This document shows positions 11,871 through 24,799 of a DNA stretch of 64,000 nt, piece by piece. The notes under the pieces are model-generated. The model was not told the origin of the DNA. It did no database searches and worked only from the letters and a program-made list of their open reading frames with translations. The position numbers were made by a program, and so were the translations under genes. Origin of the DNA: Isoetes taiwanensis. Taxonomy: Eukaryota; Streptophyta; Lycopodiopsida; Isoetales; Isoetaceae. Every line of letters starts with the position of its first letter. Position 1 is the stretch's first letter. The DNA lies in the NCBI GenBank assembly GCA_021234155.1, contig JAJEKV010000046.1, forward strand, positions 884,280-948,279, in the 5' to 3' direction.

Positions 11871-13446
11871 TGTGACGTTCCACATATTTATACGCATATT
11901 TAAGTATAAATACATGACACATCACTATGAATAATTAATGGCACATTAATTATTCATAAGCTAAGGTTAGCTATGTTAATAATTAAATTATAAAGGTGGA
12001 AACCTAACCCAAAACCCAAATTCGAATTTAGGGCTTATCCTAATATTAAAAAGGGCTAAAATACCAAATTAGTTAATTAATGACATGCCACTTGGCCCAA
12101 ATCGATTGGGCAAGGCAGGGTTTCCATTTTGGACACCCAAATTAGGGCTTTTGTGCCCCAATTCGAATTTGGAGCAATTGGAGATGGGGAGGAGGCGGCA
12201 GCCGGGCACCCTTGACCAAATCGAGATGGAGCCATCCCAAGCCCGATTCGACGGTTAGTCCAGCTTAGTTGTGTTATGTCGTAGAGGGTAGCCTGTTGGG
12301 CACTTGTTGTGTGTATTTCTTTTGTTTCTCTATGTTCTCTATGCTTTACCACAGGAACTAACCCTTGATTGCAAAGGTGAGTTCTCCTTATCTCCGATCT
12401 TAAATGATGGATTGATAGTTCTTTGCATAGTATTACTCTTGAAATGGGGGGAATTAAGGGGGTAGAGACCTCGAGCCATGTTTATTAGTATGCTCCTAGG
12501 TAGATCCCTGTAATTCCCATTATATCTGGCACGTGTACAAGAGACCACCGGTCGTAGATGCTATGGTCGGCTTAGCACCCGGAGAAGGGCCGCAGTGGTG
12601 AAGTGGGGGTGGGGTCTTGCACGAACATAAAAGGCTCTTGAGACTCCTACTGGGTGGGCTAGGCCGATGGCAGGTCCGCGTGGAGGGCCAGGTATGGGTC
12701 CGACACTCCTGGGTGTAGAGGTGTGATCCGTATGGAGCATCTTGCACTTTGAGTAGATTTAGGGTGAGTAAGTTGGGTGCGGATCGCGGGCGGCTGATGC
12801 GGCCACGTATTCTCTAGCTCACCCATGGAACCCACTTTGTGATCACGGAAGGGGGCGCTTCGACTTGCCTCATCGGACGGGCGTCATGAACCACGGAGTA
12901 GACTAAAAGGGTGATACCTTGAGTGCTGCGTCCCCGGGAAGGCTATAAGCGAAGCCATAGCATGAATCGACCCATCCGCAAAGTGTGCAGGGGAGGGGTG
13001 GATGGAGTGGACAACCCTAGCCGATGTTCTATGCCGGGCAACGCCATGCCAAGACTTCGGTCTGGCTGAACTCTTGAGACCTAGCCAGTCGGTCGATCCT
13101 CACCGAGTCTGAGAGGGGTAGAACACGAGGTTTGGGGTGTTTTCCTAAGTTTAGATGCATATTTCTGCCGAAGTAGGTATTTGGATGGATGCGCCACCCT
13201 TCGTGGTGGTTATTTATATATGATTTATGCTGTGTGTTAACCCTTGTATTCATGCTTCCGCGACGTAGGCGCCCATCGAAGGCGTGGGCCGAATGACACC
13301 TCCGTGTCCTTCACTCGAGCATCTCTAAGTAGATGGCCGGGTTGAGGCCGGAGGGCCCGCCCATGGCAAGATGGATTGCCACGGGAGGGGAAAGTCCCCG
13401 TATGTATACGGTAGGGGTCGTATATATATTCGAGGGGGCGTCCGCA
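11871..13446 (+). repeat. 5' LTR of the LARD-like element
   Basis: It begins TGTGACG and is recognisable to about 13,446, where the end CGTCCGCA replaces the expected CGTCACA. It is directly followed by the primer site. The copy at 20,115-21,690 has the same length and order. The 5' third is AT-rich, while the rest is CpG-rich and nearly gene-like in composition, giving spurious open frames on the minus strand. Confidence 0.85.
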
Positions 13447-13447
13447 G

Positions 13448-13460
13448 TGGCATCAGAGCC
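13448..13460 (+). promoter_or_regulatory. primer binding site, initiator-Met tRNA type
   Basis: TGGCATCAGAGCC lies one base after the 5' LTR. It differs by one base from the TGGTATCAGAGCC used by most plant LTR retrotransposons, and it fixes the element's orientation as plus. Confidence 0.8.
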
Positions 13461-13910
13461 ATGATTTTGGTGGACCAAATCATAGCACTGACCAAACCCT
13501 AACTCGTTAGTTCGGTAGCTAGGTGGGAGCTTAAGCTAGTGTGAATGTTTAGCTCTTTGATGTTTGGTTTTGTGCTAGGTTGATGTAGTAGATTGTAAGT
13601 TTTAAGAGGTTTAGGGCAACTGGAGGACCCAAGTTTGGAGGGGCTATAACTTTTTGTAGGTAGCTCAGATGAAGGCGAAAGTGGTTCTAATGGATCGGGC
13701 ATACCCAAATACCCTAGGAGGGTCATTAATAGGCGGAAAGGAGTCAAGGAGGGGCCCCGAAAGTCAACTCGGGCGCCGCTTGCTTTTTATCGACTTCTGA
13801 TCATGGTAGAAACGCGTAGATAATCTTTGTCGGGCCCGACCGTATAAAACGCGTATTTCTGCCGTATAAAAATTTTAGTATTTTTTTATATACATATTTT
13901 TTTGGCGCCT

Positions 13911-13979
13911 CGACCCAGATTTGAACCCATGACCTCTCAACTCTAAGCCTAGATGCTTACCACCACACCAAGCTCTCTT
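13911..13979 (-). repeat. tRNA-like module 1 (A-box/B-box-like)
   Basis: On the minus strand the sequence has a D-arm-like GGTGTGGTGGTAAGC, then about 35 nt later GGTCATGGGTTCAAATC, a good match to a tRNA T-arm/B box. Acceptor pairing and a proper anticodon arm are not seen, so it is a tRNA-derived relic (SINE head or pseudogene) rather than a tRNA gene. Confidence 0.5.
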
Positions 13980-14061
13980 GAATGTAACAAATACATTTCA
14001 CATATTTCTTATACATCTGTGATACTTCGTTTTCTTTGCATAGCAACTTTTATATAAAAGT

Positions 14062-14130
14062 GTACTACGCAAGACTTGAACCCTTGACCTCCCAGCACAC
14101 AGCCAAACCCTTTACCAACACGGTAAGCCT
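14062..14130 (-). repeat. tRNA-like module 2, related to module 1
   Basis: The minus strand reads GTGTTGGTAAAGGG followed by GAGGTCAAGGGTTCAAGTC, the same layout and spacing as the module about 150 bp away. The shared core GAGGTCA-GGGTTCAA indicates two diverged copies of one tRNA-derived unit. A third, weaker T-arm-like word (GGTCATGGGTTCTTAC) is at about 18,832-18,850 on the minus strand. Confidence 0.48.
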
Positions 14131-17100
14131 TCTTTTAGTGACAACAATAGTCTCGTTTTATACTTAACCAATAGTATCCTTGGTTCTCTAGAAAGACTCC
14201 TGTCTACCATCACTCTTCTCTAAACCAACGCTGTGGTGGCAACAACTCCGCTGGACTTGTGCAACCATGGTGAGCTAGAAATCACTTAGGAGTTATTACC
14301 ATCATTACGGAATGTCTCCGCAACCATATCGACATACGTTCACGCTGAGCGATGGAAGGAAATTACTCGGAGTAAGATAGAAACTTCCAAGTTGGATTCT
14401 AATCCACTATTCATCTGGGATATTCTTTAGGCGACGATAACAATGTCCAGTTATCGACGTTCCTAGACCTATAGCTTTAAATATTTTTCCTTTGGTAAAT
14501 GCCTTGATAACAAAATTTCTTCGAGCCTTGCCATGATTCAATCTATACTACATCCATATGCTTTATACTAGACCTTATTCAACGTTATATATTAAGGGTT
14601 AAGAAATATTTTATAGACATACTTACAATTAACGTTGTTTCTCTCTAGTGTCTACGCCTTGACTCGTTTCATTTCCTGGAGAAAGGATCTTTCTTCGCCC
14701 AACCAACTAGGGACTGCCATGCAGCACCCCTCTAGACCATGGGTTTGAATTCCTTTGATCCTACCACCCTTCAATACTTCTTCTCAATGGTCGTGTTCTT
14801 CTTATGGACCACTTCCCCAGATCGCGATACATACTCTGTAACACGTACCCCCACAACAATGTCAGCACTTTATTCTAATTAATCCCGGGTGCAAACTCTA
14901 GTATTATTTTGTGCCAAACCTCACCGCCTATATGGCTGTGATTAATTATCTCACGCCACGATCATTGATTGACAAGAGCCTACCCTCTTTTGGGGTTCTT
15001 CCACCGTAAGGGTCCAAGTGGCATCAACCATTGTTGACTAGTCACCTCCTTCTAGGGTATCTAGATATGGTTGGGGCAAAGTATTTCCAACCATTCCTTT
15101 AGTGCCCAAATGGCGTTAAGTTCCACAAATGAACTTACATGTTCCAAGGGGTTATGTGAATATCCAAAGGGCAGTACCACCCAAAGACCCCTCAAGATAG
15201 GCCTCCTCTATTCAGAGATCTTGTGTTCAAGTCTCTGGGGGTCCGTCATATGTCCTCATGGACGCTGCCAATGTGGCATGACGTATAAATGCTATCTATC
15301 TATCTATTTATTAAAAATGTCCTTGGTGAATTCAATTCACCATCTTGTCTTAGGACATGGAAGTCTTCTTCCCTACGCCATGCACCAAATCTTTAAAGAG
15401 TTTTTCAGCTCTTGCTGCCTTTCAAGCCACAAGTCTACCTTTGTATATTAGCAATGACCACCCTTCATGTTAGGTAATAACCTTCCTATCCAGGTCGCTA
15501 GATATCATCAATAAGGGTCCTTTATTCCTCCTCTTTTTCTCGATTTTCAGTATTCCGATCCTTTCGCCGCCACAACATTACACCCTTCACCTTTGGTTGT
15601 GACCTTCATTCGGTAGAGTCACCAATCCATTTACTCCTTTTCATTAGATTAGTAACCGTCTTATGGCTTCTAAGCGCTATCATATGCCCCTATATTTGTT
15701 AACCCACCTACCATTGGGGGTCATGCTTCCATGTTGTCCTACATCCTAGAAATGTTAGTCATTACATTTTTCTGTCATGGCGATGACGCCACTTCTTTGT
15801 TGTGGCATTTCAAATGACGTGGCATCCGCTTTTAAGCCATAGTCATGGCCTAAGAGTGAGTGACCCTACATTATAAATCGTAAATTACACGGAGTCATCA
15901 AGGTGCCTTACGGTATTTTGTGAGTCTTCCTACAATCCGAGGCATTTGATATAACCTGGGACTTGTATCCATGTTCGAAGTCCTGTATATTCTAACTTTA
16001 GCCTCCATGTAACCCATGATGTTCACCTCTGCCTGATCCGGGTATGGATCCTGTCGGAAAGCTAGTCTTAAGTGTCTATGCAAGACACATTTGAACTTCT
16101 AGCAAGTAACTGCTATTTGATACCTATCCTGGAATTGTACTAATTATACTATTCAACCCCCTTATCTTAAGCTTGATTCTAGTGGCCGTTGACATTTATT
16201 TCAAGGGCCAACTACGACATCATACCTTATTGAATGTTGTTTACTCATTCCAAACGTATTCTAAACCCTTCATCGGTAACTTTGGGATACGCTCGTCTTT
16301 CTCTCCTTGTGTCGCCACCTACATTACCTCCCTAAGATGTTTATAGTATGTGTACATGGTATGTACATAATAAACATATCTCCACATCCCACAATGCTAG
16401 AGCTCTGCTCTAACTTAGCTAAAGTGTAAGCTTGCTAGTTCCTTGAAACAAAACCTATTACCTATGTACCTTTATGATGTGGCTGCGCCACCTACTTCCC
16501 AAATGGACAGGGGCCAACTTTATGTTGGACTTGCATATGTTGCCTATATTTTGACAGGGTCTCTAGCTATTTCAACCATTCCTTTAGTGCCTCATGGTAC
16601 TTTAACCCCATACATAAACTATGTTTCCCCCACAGGATTATGCCATAATTCCGAAGGCTACTACCCCACATGAGGAGCTTTTCTAAAGGCTTCTTCCGCT
16701 AAGGATCCTTTGTGTCCTCAATATCAACTATGCTTAGTCACAATTAATCTATTTTTCTTAAGTTATCATGTGGACTTAAGTTTTTGATCAGTTTCAAATG
16801 TTGTCATCCTTGGCTCCCTTATAATGAAGCAGAGGCACTACAACCTCTTCGTCTCTTAATAGAGAACCCAATGTTTCAATCTTTGTTAGTAACCGCCATA
16901 TGGTTATCCAATTCCTTACCCTCTTAAGAGTTTCCAAGTCATAATCTCTAAGCGGTCTATGCCTAAAGGCAACGGATCCTCCAACTTCTACTTCAACATT
17001 TAAAATTATTCCCCGCGAGTAGGGTAACTCTTAGGATATAGGGACTACTGGTCTATATAATCTCACCCCTTCTGATCTATACACCTCGTCCTGATTTTTT

Positions 17101-20100
17101 TTATCAGGACTTAGAATTCCTATGTATTGCCTCTTCTCGGTTACCCCTAAAAGTATAATCGCCAAAGCCATCGTACTCCTTCTTTTCTTCCATCAGGGGG
17201 ACGCGATATTTTTATACATCTTATCATTCCCGAAACCAAATAAATGCTCTCAGCTTATAATAATTAAGTAATTCATTTCTATCTAGAACCTTTGAGTGGC
17301 TAAGCTCTCATTATCGTTTATTCCAACACCGTTCCAACCATCCTCGGGATGTTTTTGAATGTAACATCACCGTATATGCTAGACTTACTCTAGCTATTCT
17401 CACTGATTTAAACTTTTCTCATCTTCCTTAGTACGACGTATCTAAGATAGTCAACTCCAACCATTGGGATAACTTGAATGCTTATCTCTGGTAAAGCATA
17501 CCTACCCCAATATCTTCGTATATAAGCATATCATTACGTTCATTCTTTAAACCTTGTCAAGTAATATTTCCCTCGCCTTGTACGAACATTCTACTATCTT
17601 CTAATATGACCTACATCTGAATATCACAATTAACATCTTCGATCTCCTCGATAGTGTAGTATGTAATACTACTAAATCCTTCAAACATCCGAAACCACTA
17701 CGTTGTTATTATGAGATATAGTAACATGTGTGCACTAATCCTAACTCTAGACTCATATGTAATTCGTTGACGTAGCCACCTAGCTGCTTGTACTATATAT
17801 GCTGTGGTTTTCACACCACACCTTCTAGACTCTCTAGCCTTAGGTTGCCTTGGTCCTCACGCTCTAGTCATAAATTCCATAGGGGCACATGCCACCCTAA
17901 GTTCCTAGTGGACATACTTAATGTCTAGTATAGGAATTCTTATCTTCATTACTTCCGTATTCATATATGTGAACTAAAAGTTCAAGTATATATCCTATCA
18001 AGTAAATGGTCCTAGTACACATCTACCAACGAGGAGCTACTCCTCGGGATGCACACACGATACCAAGTCCAGAGCACATCCTCCTTGGTGAGATGTTCAT
18101 TGGACGCCTCCCTTCTTCATACCCCAGACTTTGGTCTATTCAAAGTGTCCCTCCAAATTCTACATTTTTGAAAACGTTGTTTACAACAACGCCCAAGCTC
18201 CTCTTGGACTTAACATACCTTGCAGCTTTTAGATGGTTGCGCCTGCTCCTACTAATTGTTGTCTTCTCTTGACCTTGTGTGGAAACTACATTCCACACTA
18301 TTCTCCAGTCTGTTATACGGCATCTCGATGCTCCCAGGAGACATGCGATGTGTCCATTTCCTTAATTTATACCATGCATAATGGTCATGCATTTGACCAA
18401 CGTCATTAAGCGTATCGACGAGGCTACGTGGTCTTCTTAGTCGTCTATAATCTCATCAATCTCTTTACCAAACACAATATATGTGTAATTTTATAATCTA
18501 TAATTTATGGATCAACATCCTCATACGATAGTATTCTCTACCTTTCCGCGAATCATACCTCTATTCAAGTGGCAATAGCTATAAAATGTTGGCCCGACAT
18601 TCTATGCCTGCACCATCATGGTCAAAACCTACACTTCTAAAGTCGTTTCCCTCTCACGAACTGGGTACTCATAATCCAGTTTCCACCTTAGTATAGTACC
18701 TCGTAATTATTAGGTCCAGTGCTTCAATCGCATAACAAACATCGTCATATCAATTTTCTCCAGTATCCATCCAAAATAAGGATACCTTACCACTCCTTAT
18801 TCCCACTGTTTAGCCTTTTACTTCAAGTAAGAACCCATGACCTGCTTAATCATCATTGTATAACAGCCTCAAGAAGCACCGGGCATGCTTCCGATGCTTC
18901 CGTCGTATCTGTCCGATGTCAATGTAACAATATCTAGATGTCTAATAAATGTATAGATATATGCTCGTTTTAGTATTAGTTCACCGCGAAATTCCGTTGG
19001 TCAATTAACCTAAGGAACCATCTATTATTCTATTTTGCAGCATTATCAGATACAAGCCTTAGATCCATGATTTTAGATTTAGCGCCACAAAGGTTTTACC
19101 CATGGTTACTTAAAGCCAACAATATAGCAATTGGAGTTTTACACCGTAGAACTTTATTTGAAATCAAACCAACATTTAAATCAACAATGTAGTCTCATTT
19201 CCTAACGGTCTTCACCCTTAGCATATCAGGGTCAGGCTATCAGTTACAGCAAGGTCTAAACTATGGATCGAGAGTGTCAGTGTGGAAACATGATAGATAC
19301 TAAAAAAGGAAAGAACTCTTTAAACACATAGTCAAATATAATAGAAGAATATAATTACGTATGTCTTACACAAACTCCTAAGGGAATAACGAGACTTAGA
19401 TAATGTTATAACAAGGTTATGAATAATAAATGAAGAACGTCTGTCTGTAATTAATATTAAGGTATATAGGTCAAAATGGCAAATACAGTACAATATATCA
19501 TTCTATTAAAGGGTAACTATAAATGTCATATATGTGTTGTTAAAATTGTAACCAAATAGGAAAACAAAATTTAGATGCAAAATTACATTAAGCCTGGCTG
19601 TAATAAAATCACTTGCAAAGTGAACGGAGAATATAATAGATACATACACAGAAGTTAATATGATTAGAATGACTTTCTACTAAACAGTGCGAGGTTAATA
19701 ACTCTGTATTATAATATAACAACAAATAGAAGTTCTTTATATCTATACCTGTCTTTAATATATAATCAGTTACCTGTATGTATAGAAAGAATGATTTCTA
19801 AAATAGATAGACTGTGAACTCGTCACCACGAATGAAACAGTGAGACTTCCACAAACCTTTCCTGTTCACTTTTGACAGTCCTAAGCAATGATCATGTCTG
19901 ATCTATACCTCTACTTCTTATATTCCAGAGTTATAAATTGCACATTACAAGTCATTTCAAACTTAATCACTTTGAACATGACAACGTCTGTGTGACTTAT
20001 AATCTCACGCTATCTCTTTAAGGAGGGGAGACTCCCTTCCAATGTATGATGTGTTGCCCTGCAACAAGGGTAGTCTTGATGCTGAGGACAGCATCATTTT

Positions 20101-20101
20101 T

Positions 20102-20114
20102 AAGGTGGGGAGAA
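20102..20114 (+). promoter_or_regulatory. polypurine tract of the LARD-like element
   Basis: AAGGTGGGGAGAA directly precedes the second LTR, as expected for the plus-strand primer of an LTR retrotransposon. Its reverse complement follows the inverted LTR piece at 22,074, showing that the inverted copy includes the same LTR-internal boundary. Confidence 0.75.
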
Positions 20115-21690
20115 TGTGACGTTCCACATATTTATACGCATATTTAAGTATAAATACATGACACATCACTATGAATAATTAATGGCACATTAATTATTCA
20201 TAAGCTAAGGTTAGCTATGTTAATAATTAAATTATAAAGGTGGAAACCTAACCCAAAACCTAAATTCGAATTTAGGGCTTATCCTAATATTAAAAAGGGC
20301 TAAAATACCAAATTAGTTAATTAATGACATGCCACTTGGCCCAAATCGATTGGGCAAGGCAGGGTTTCCATTTTGGACACTCAAATTAGGGCTTTTATGC
20401 CCCAATTCGAATTTGGAGCAATTGGAGATGGGGGAGGAGGAGCAGCAGCCAGGCACCCTTCAGCAAATCGAGATGGAGCCATCCCAAGCCCGATTCGACG
20501 GTTAGTCTGTAGCTTAGTTGTGTTATCTGTAGGGTAGCACCCCTGTTGGGCACTTGTTGTGTGTATTTCTTCTGTTTCTCTATGTTCTCTATGCTTTATC
20601 TGTAGGAACTAACCCTTGATTGCAAAGGTGAGTTCTCCTTATCTCTGATTCTGTACTTGCTCTTAAATGATGGATTGATAGTTCTTTGCATAGTATTACT
20701 CTTGAAATGGGGGAATTAAGGAGGGGTAGAGACCTCTGAGCCATGTTTATTAGTATGCTCCTAGGTAGATCCCTGTAATTCCCATTATATGCGGCCTGTG
20801 TACAAGAGACCACCGGGTCGTAGATGCTATGGTCTGGCTTAGCACCGGAGAAGGGATGATGGTGAAGTGGGGGTGGGGTCTTGCCACGAACATAAAAGGC
20901 TCAGAGACTCCTACAGTGGGCTAGGCCCGATAGCCGGTCCACGTAGAGATTAGGGTATGGGTCTGACACTTCACGGGTGTAGAGGTGTGATCCAGGTATG
21001 GAGCATCTTGCACTTTGAGTAGATTTAGGGTGAGTAAGTTGGGAATGGGATGCGGGTCCGCTGATCGGCGGCGTATTCTCTAGCTCACCCATGGAACCCT
21101 TGTGATCACGGAAGGGGGCGCTTCCACTGACACGCCTCATGGGACGGGCGTCATGAACCCTGGAATAGACTCAAAAGGGTGATACCTTGAGTCTGCGTCT
21201 CCGGAAGGCTATAGCGGCCATAAAGCGTGAATCGACCCATCGCAAAGTACTGTGGGGGGCGGATGGAGTGGACAACCTAGCCGATGTTCTATGCCATTAG
21301 CGCCATGCCAAGACTTCGGTCCTCTTGAACTCTTGAGACCTAGCCGTCGGTCGATCCTCACCGGAGTCCGAGCGGGGTAGAACACGAGGTTTGGGGTGTT
21401 TTCCCTAAGTTTAGATGCATATTCTCTGAAGTAGGTATTTGGATGGATCGCCACCCCGTGGTGGTTATTTATATATGATTTATCTTGTGTGCTAACCCTT
21501 GTATTCATGCTTCCGCTGACAGGGCCCATGGCGTGGGCGAATGACACCTCCGTGTCCTTCACTCGAGCATCTCTAAGTAGATGGCCGGGTCGAGACGGAG
21601 GACCCCGCCCATGGCAAGATGGATTACCCGCGGGGAGGGAAAGTCCCCGTATGTATCACGGGGTATATTATATATTAGGGGAGCGTCACA
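20115..21690 (+). repeat. second full LTR of the LARD-like element
   Basis: It runs from TGTGACG to GCGTCACA and has the same 1,576-bp length as the first LTR. Differences from the first copy are clustered in the GC-rich half and are mostly small indels and CTG/CCG-type exchanges rather than evenly spread substitutions. It is followed not by a target duplication but by a piece equal to internal LTR positions about 12,004-12,109. Confidence 0.85.
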
Positions 21691-21935
21691 ACCTAACCCA
21701 AAACCCAAATTCGAATTTAGGGCTTATCCTAATATTAAAAAGGGCTAAAATACCAAATTAGTTAATTAATGACATGCCACTTGGCCCAAATCGATTTCTT
21801 ATTATAGTGTATATAGTACCCTGTCTTGCCTTGCCCAATCGATTTGGGCCAAGTGGCATGTCATTAATTAACTAATTTGGTATTTTAGCCCTTTTTAATA
21901 TTAGGATAAGCCCTAAATTCGAATTTGGGTTTTGG
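21691..21935. repeat. snap-back hairpin junction made from LTR sequence
   Basis: The piece 21,691-21,796 (plus sense, ACCTAACCC to AATCGATT) is followed by roughly 30 nt of partly unrelated sequence. The same LTR stretch then appears in reverse complement from about 21,826 (AATCGATTTGGGCC onward). The arms are over 100 bp and nearly identical, so this is a large hairpin at the turning point of the inverted duplication. Confidence 0.8.
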
Positions 21936-24600
21936 GTTAGGTTTCCACCTTTATAATTTAATTATTAACATAGCTAACCTTAGCTTATGAATAATTAATG
22001 TGCCATTAATTATTCATAGTGATGTGTCATGTATTTATACTTAAATATGCGTATAAATATGTGGAACGTCACATTCTCCCCACCTTAAAAATGATGTTGT
22101 CCTCAGCATCAAGACTACCCTTGTTGCAGGGCAACACATCATACATTAGAAGGGAGTCTCCCCTCCTTAAAGAGATAGCGTGAGATTATACACAGACGTT
22201 GTCATGTTCAAAGTGATTAAGTTTGAAATGACTTGTAATGTGCAATTTATAACTCTGGAATATAAGAAGTAGAGGTATAGATCAGACATGATCATCGCTT
22301 AGGACTGTCAAAAGTGAACAGGGAAGGTTTGTGGAAGTCTCACTGTTTCATTCGTGGTGACGAGTTCACAGTCTATCTATTTTAGAAATCATTCTTTCTA
22401 TATATACAGTGGCGATTATATATTAAAGGCGGTATAGATATAAAGAACTTCTATTTGTTGTTATATTATATCTGAGTTATTAACCTCAAGACTTGTTTAG
22501 TAGAAAGTCATTCTAATCATATTAACTTCGTGGTATGTATCTATTATATTCTCGTTCACTTTGCAAAGTGATTTTATTCTGACCAGGGCTTAATGTAATT
22601 TTGCATCTAAATTTTGTTTTCCTATTTGGTTACAATTTTAACAACACATATATGACATTTATAGTTACCCTTTAATAGAATGATATATTGTACTGTATTT
22701 GCCATTTTGACCTATATACCTTAATATTAATTACAGACAGACGTTCTTCATTTATTATTCATAACCTTGTTATAACATTATCTAAGTCTCGTTATTCCCT
22801 TAGGAGTTTGTGTAAGACATACGTAATTATATTCTTCTATTATATTTGACTATGTGTTTAAAGAGTTCTTTCCTTTTTTAGTATCTATCATGTTTCCACA
22901 CTGACACTCTCGATCCATAGTTTAGACCTTGCTGTAACTGATAGCGACCCCCCGATATGCTAGGGGTGAAGACCGTTAGGAAATGAGACTACATTGTTGA
23001 TTTAAATGTTGGTTTGATTTCAAATAAAGTTCTACGGTGTAAAACTCCAATTGCTATATTGTTGGCTTTAAGTAACCATGGGTAAAACCTTTGTGGCGCT
23101 AAATCTAAAATCATGGATCTAAGGTTTGTATCTGATAATGCTGCAAAATAGAATAATAGATGGTTCCTTAGGTTAATTGACCAACGGAATTTCGCGGTGA
23201 ACTAATACTAAAACGAGCTTTACCTCACATATTAATTCACTAGCTATATCTATACATTTATTAGACATATAGATATTGTTACATTGACATCGGACAGATA
23301 CGACGGAAGCATCGGAAGCATGCCTGGTGCTTCTTGAGGCTGTTATACAATGATGATTAAGCAGGTCATGGGTTCTTACTTGAAGTAAAAGTGCTAAACG
23401 ATGTTTGTTATGCGATTGAAGCAACGGACCTAATAATTACGAGGATGAATTTAGCATGCGGCATATATGTTGCCATTCAACGTAGAAGGAGACTGGATAT
23501 AGCACCATATATTTGATGGAGAAGTGGTTTATGATTATCTACCGTAGACCACGTTAAAGAGGTACTATACTAAGGTGGAAACTGGATTATGAGTACCCAG
23601 TTCGTGAGAGGGAAACGACTTTAGAAGTGTAGGTTTTGACCATGATGGTGCAGGCATAGAATGTCGGGCCAACATTTTATAGCTATTGCCACTTGAATAG
23701 AGGTATGATTCGCGGAAAGGTAGAGAATACTATCGTATGAGGATGTTGATCCATAAACTATGGATTATAAAATTACACATATATTGTGTTTGGTAAAGAG
23801 ATTGATGAGATTATAGACGACTAAGAAGACCACGTAGCCTCGTCGATACGCTTAATGACGTTGGTCAAATGCATGACCATTATGCATGGTATAAATTAAG
23901 GAAATGGACACATCGCATGTCTCCTGGGAGCATCGAGATGCCGTATAACAGACTGGCGAATAGTGTGGAATGTAGTTTCCACACAAGGTCAAGAGAAGAC
24001 AACAATTGGTAGGAGCAGGCGCAACCATCTAAAAGCTGCAAGGTATGTTAAGTCCAAGAGGAGCTTGGGCGTTGTTGTAAACAACGTTTTCAAAAATGTA
24101 GAATTTGGAGGGACACTTTGAATAGACCAAAGTCTGGGGTATGAAGAAGGGAGGCATCCAATGAACATCTCACCAAGGAGGATGTGCTCTGGACTTGGTA
24201 TCGTGTGTGCATCCCGAGGAGTAGCTCCTCGTTGGTAGATGTGTACTAGGACCATTTACTTGATAGGATATATACTAGAACTTTTAGTTCACATATATGA
24301 ATACGGAAGTAATGAAGATAAGAATTCCTATACTAGACATTAAGTATGTCCACTAGGAACTTAGGGTGGCATGTGCCCCTATGGAATTTATGACTAGAGC
24401 GTGAGGACCAAGGCAACCCAAAAGGCTAGAGAGTCTAGAAGGTGTGGTGTGAAACCACAGCATATATAGTAGCGACTAGGTGGGCTCGTCAACGAATTAC
24501 ATATGAGTAGTGCACACATGTTACTATATCTCATAATAACAACGTAGTGGTTTCGGATGTTTGAAGGATTTAGTAGTATTACATACTACACTATCAAGTA
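21826..24600 (-). repeat. inverted partial copy of the LARD-like element (LTR start plus 3' internal part)
   Basis: Reading the minus strand gives, in order, internal sequence equal to about 17,640-20,114, the purine tract, and the first about 250 bp of the LTR, whose outer end lies at 22,073. The copy is not identical to the plus-strand source. It carries an extra 26 bp at about 23,216-23,245, lacks about 60 bp present at 18,745-18,805, and has an extra block at about 23,440-23,560. It was therefore copied from a different family member or has diverged by blocks. Confidence 0.8.
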
Positions 24601-24799
24601 GTATTCATGCTTCCGCGACGTAGGCGCCCATCGAAGGCGTGGGCCGAATGACACCTCCGTGTCCTTCACTCGAGCATCTCTAAGTAGATGGCCCCGGTTG
24701 GCCAGGAGGGCCCCCGCCCCATGGCAAGATGGATTGCCCCGGGGGGGGGAAAGTCGTATGTATACGGTAGGGGTCATTATATATTCAGGGAGCGTCACA
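24601..24799 (+). repeat. terminal 3' fragment of the LTR
   Basis: The last 199 bp of the LTR in plus orientation, ending GCGTCACA. Its first about 90 bp equal the 5' LTR (from 13,243) rather than the second full LTR, which differs there. It is followed by the CAAAC target duplication that matches the one before the 5' LTR. Confidence 0.85.

Larger units (their letters stand above)
13461..20101 (+). other. non-coding internal region of the LARD-like element
   Basis: No gag, protease, RT, RNase H or integrase motif is visible on either strand; open frames are under about 130 codons and look random. The part from about 17,640 to 20,114 is repeated in inverted form at 22,074-24,600. A block at about 15,260-15,310 ends in a CTAT repeat and is related to 25,079-25,131, so an older SINE- or LINE-tail insertion probably sits inside. 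The phrase AACCATTCCTTTAGTGCC recurs at about 15,085 and 16,575. Confidence 0.65.

Noticed and set aside
18006-18272. 88-codon frame present in both the sense and the inverted copy (23,989-24,255)
   Set aside because: Preservation in both copies follows from the duplication; the sequence has no retroelement motif and no special codon pattern.
21489-21761. Open frames within the GC-rich halves of the LTRs (also at 12,077-13,253 and 20,901-21,562)
   Set aside because: They occur on both strands, are not conserved between the paired LTRs, and overlap LTR features.
20115-24799. Two separate nested LTR insertions instead of one complex element
   Set aside because: No second target duplication exists at the inner ends, and the outer CAAAC pair matches across the whole array. 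I keep rearrangement or misassembly as alternatives.
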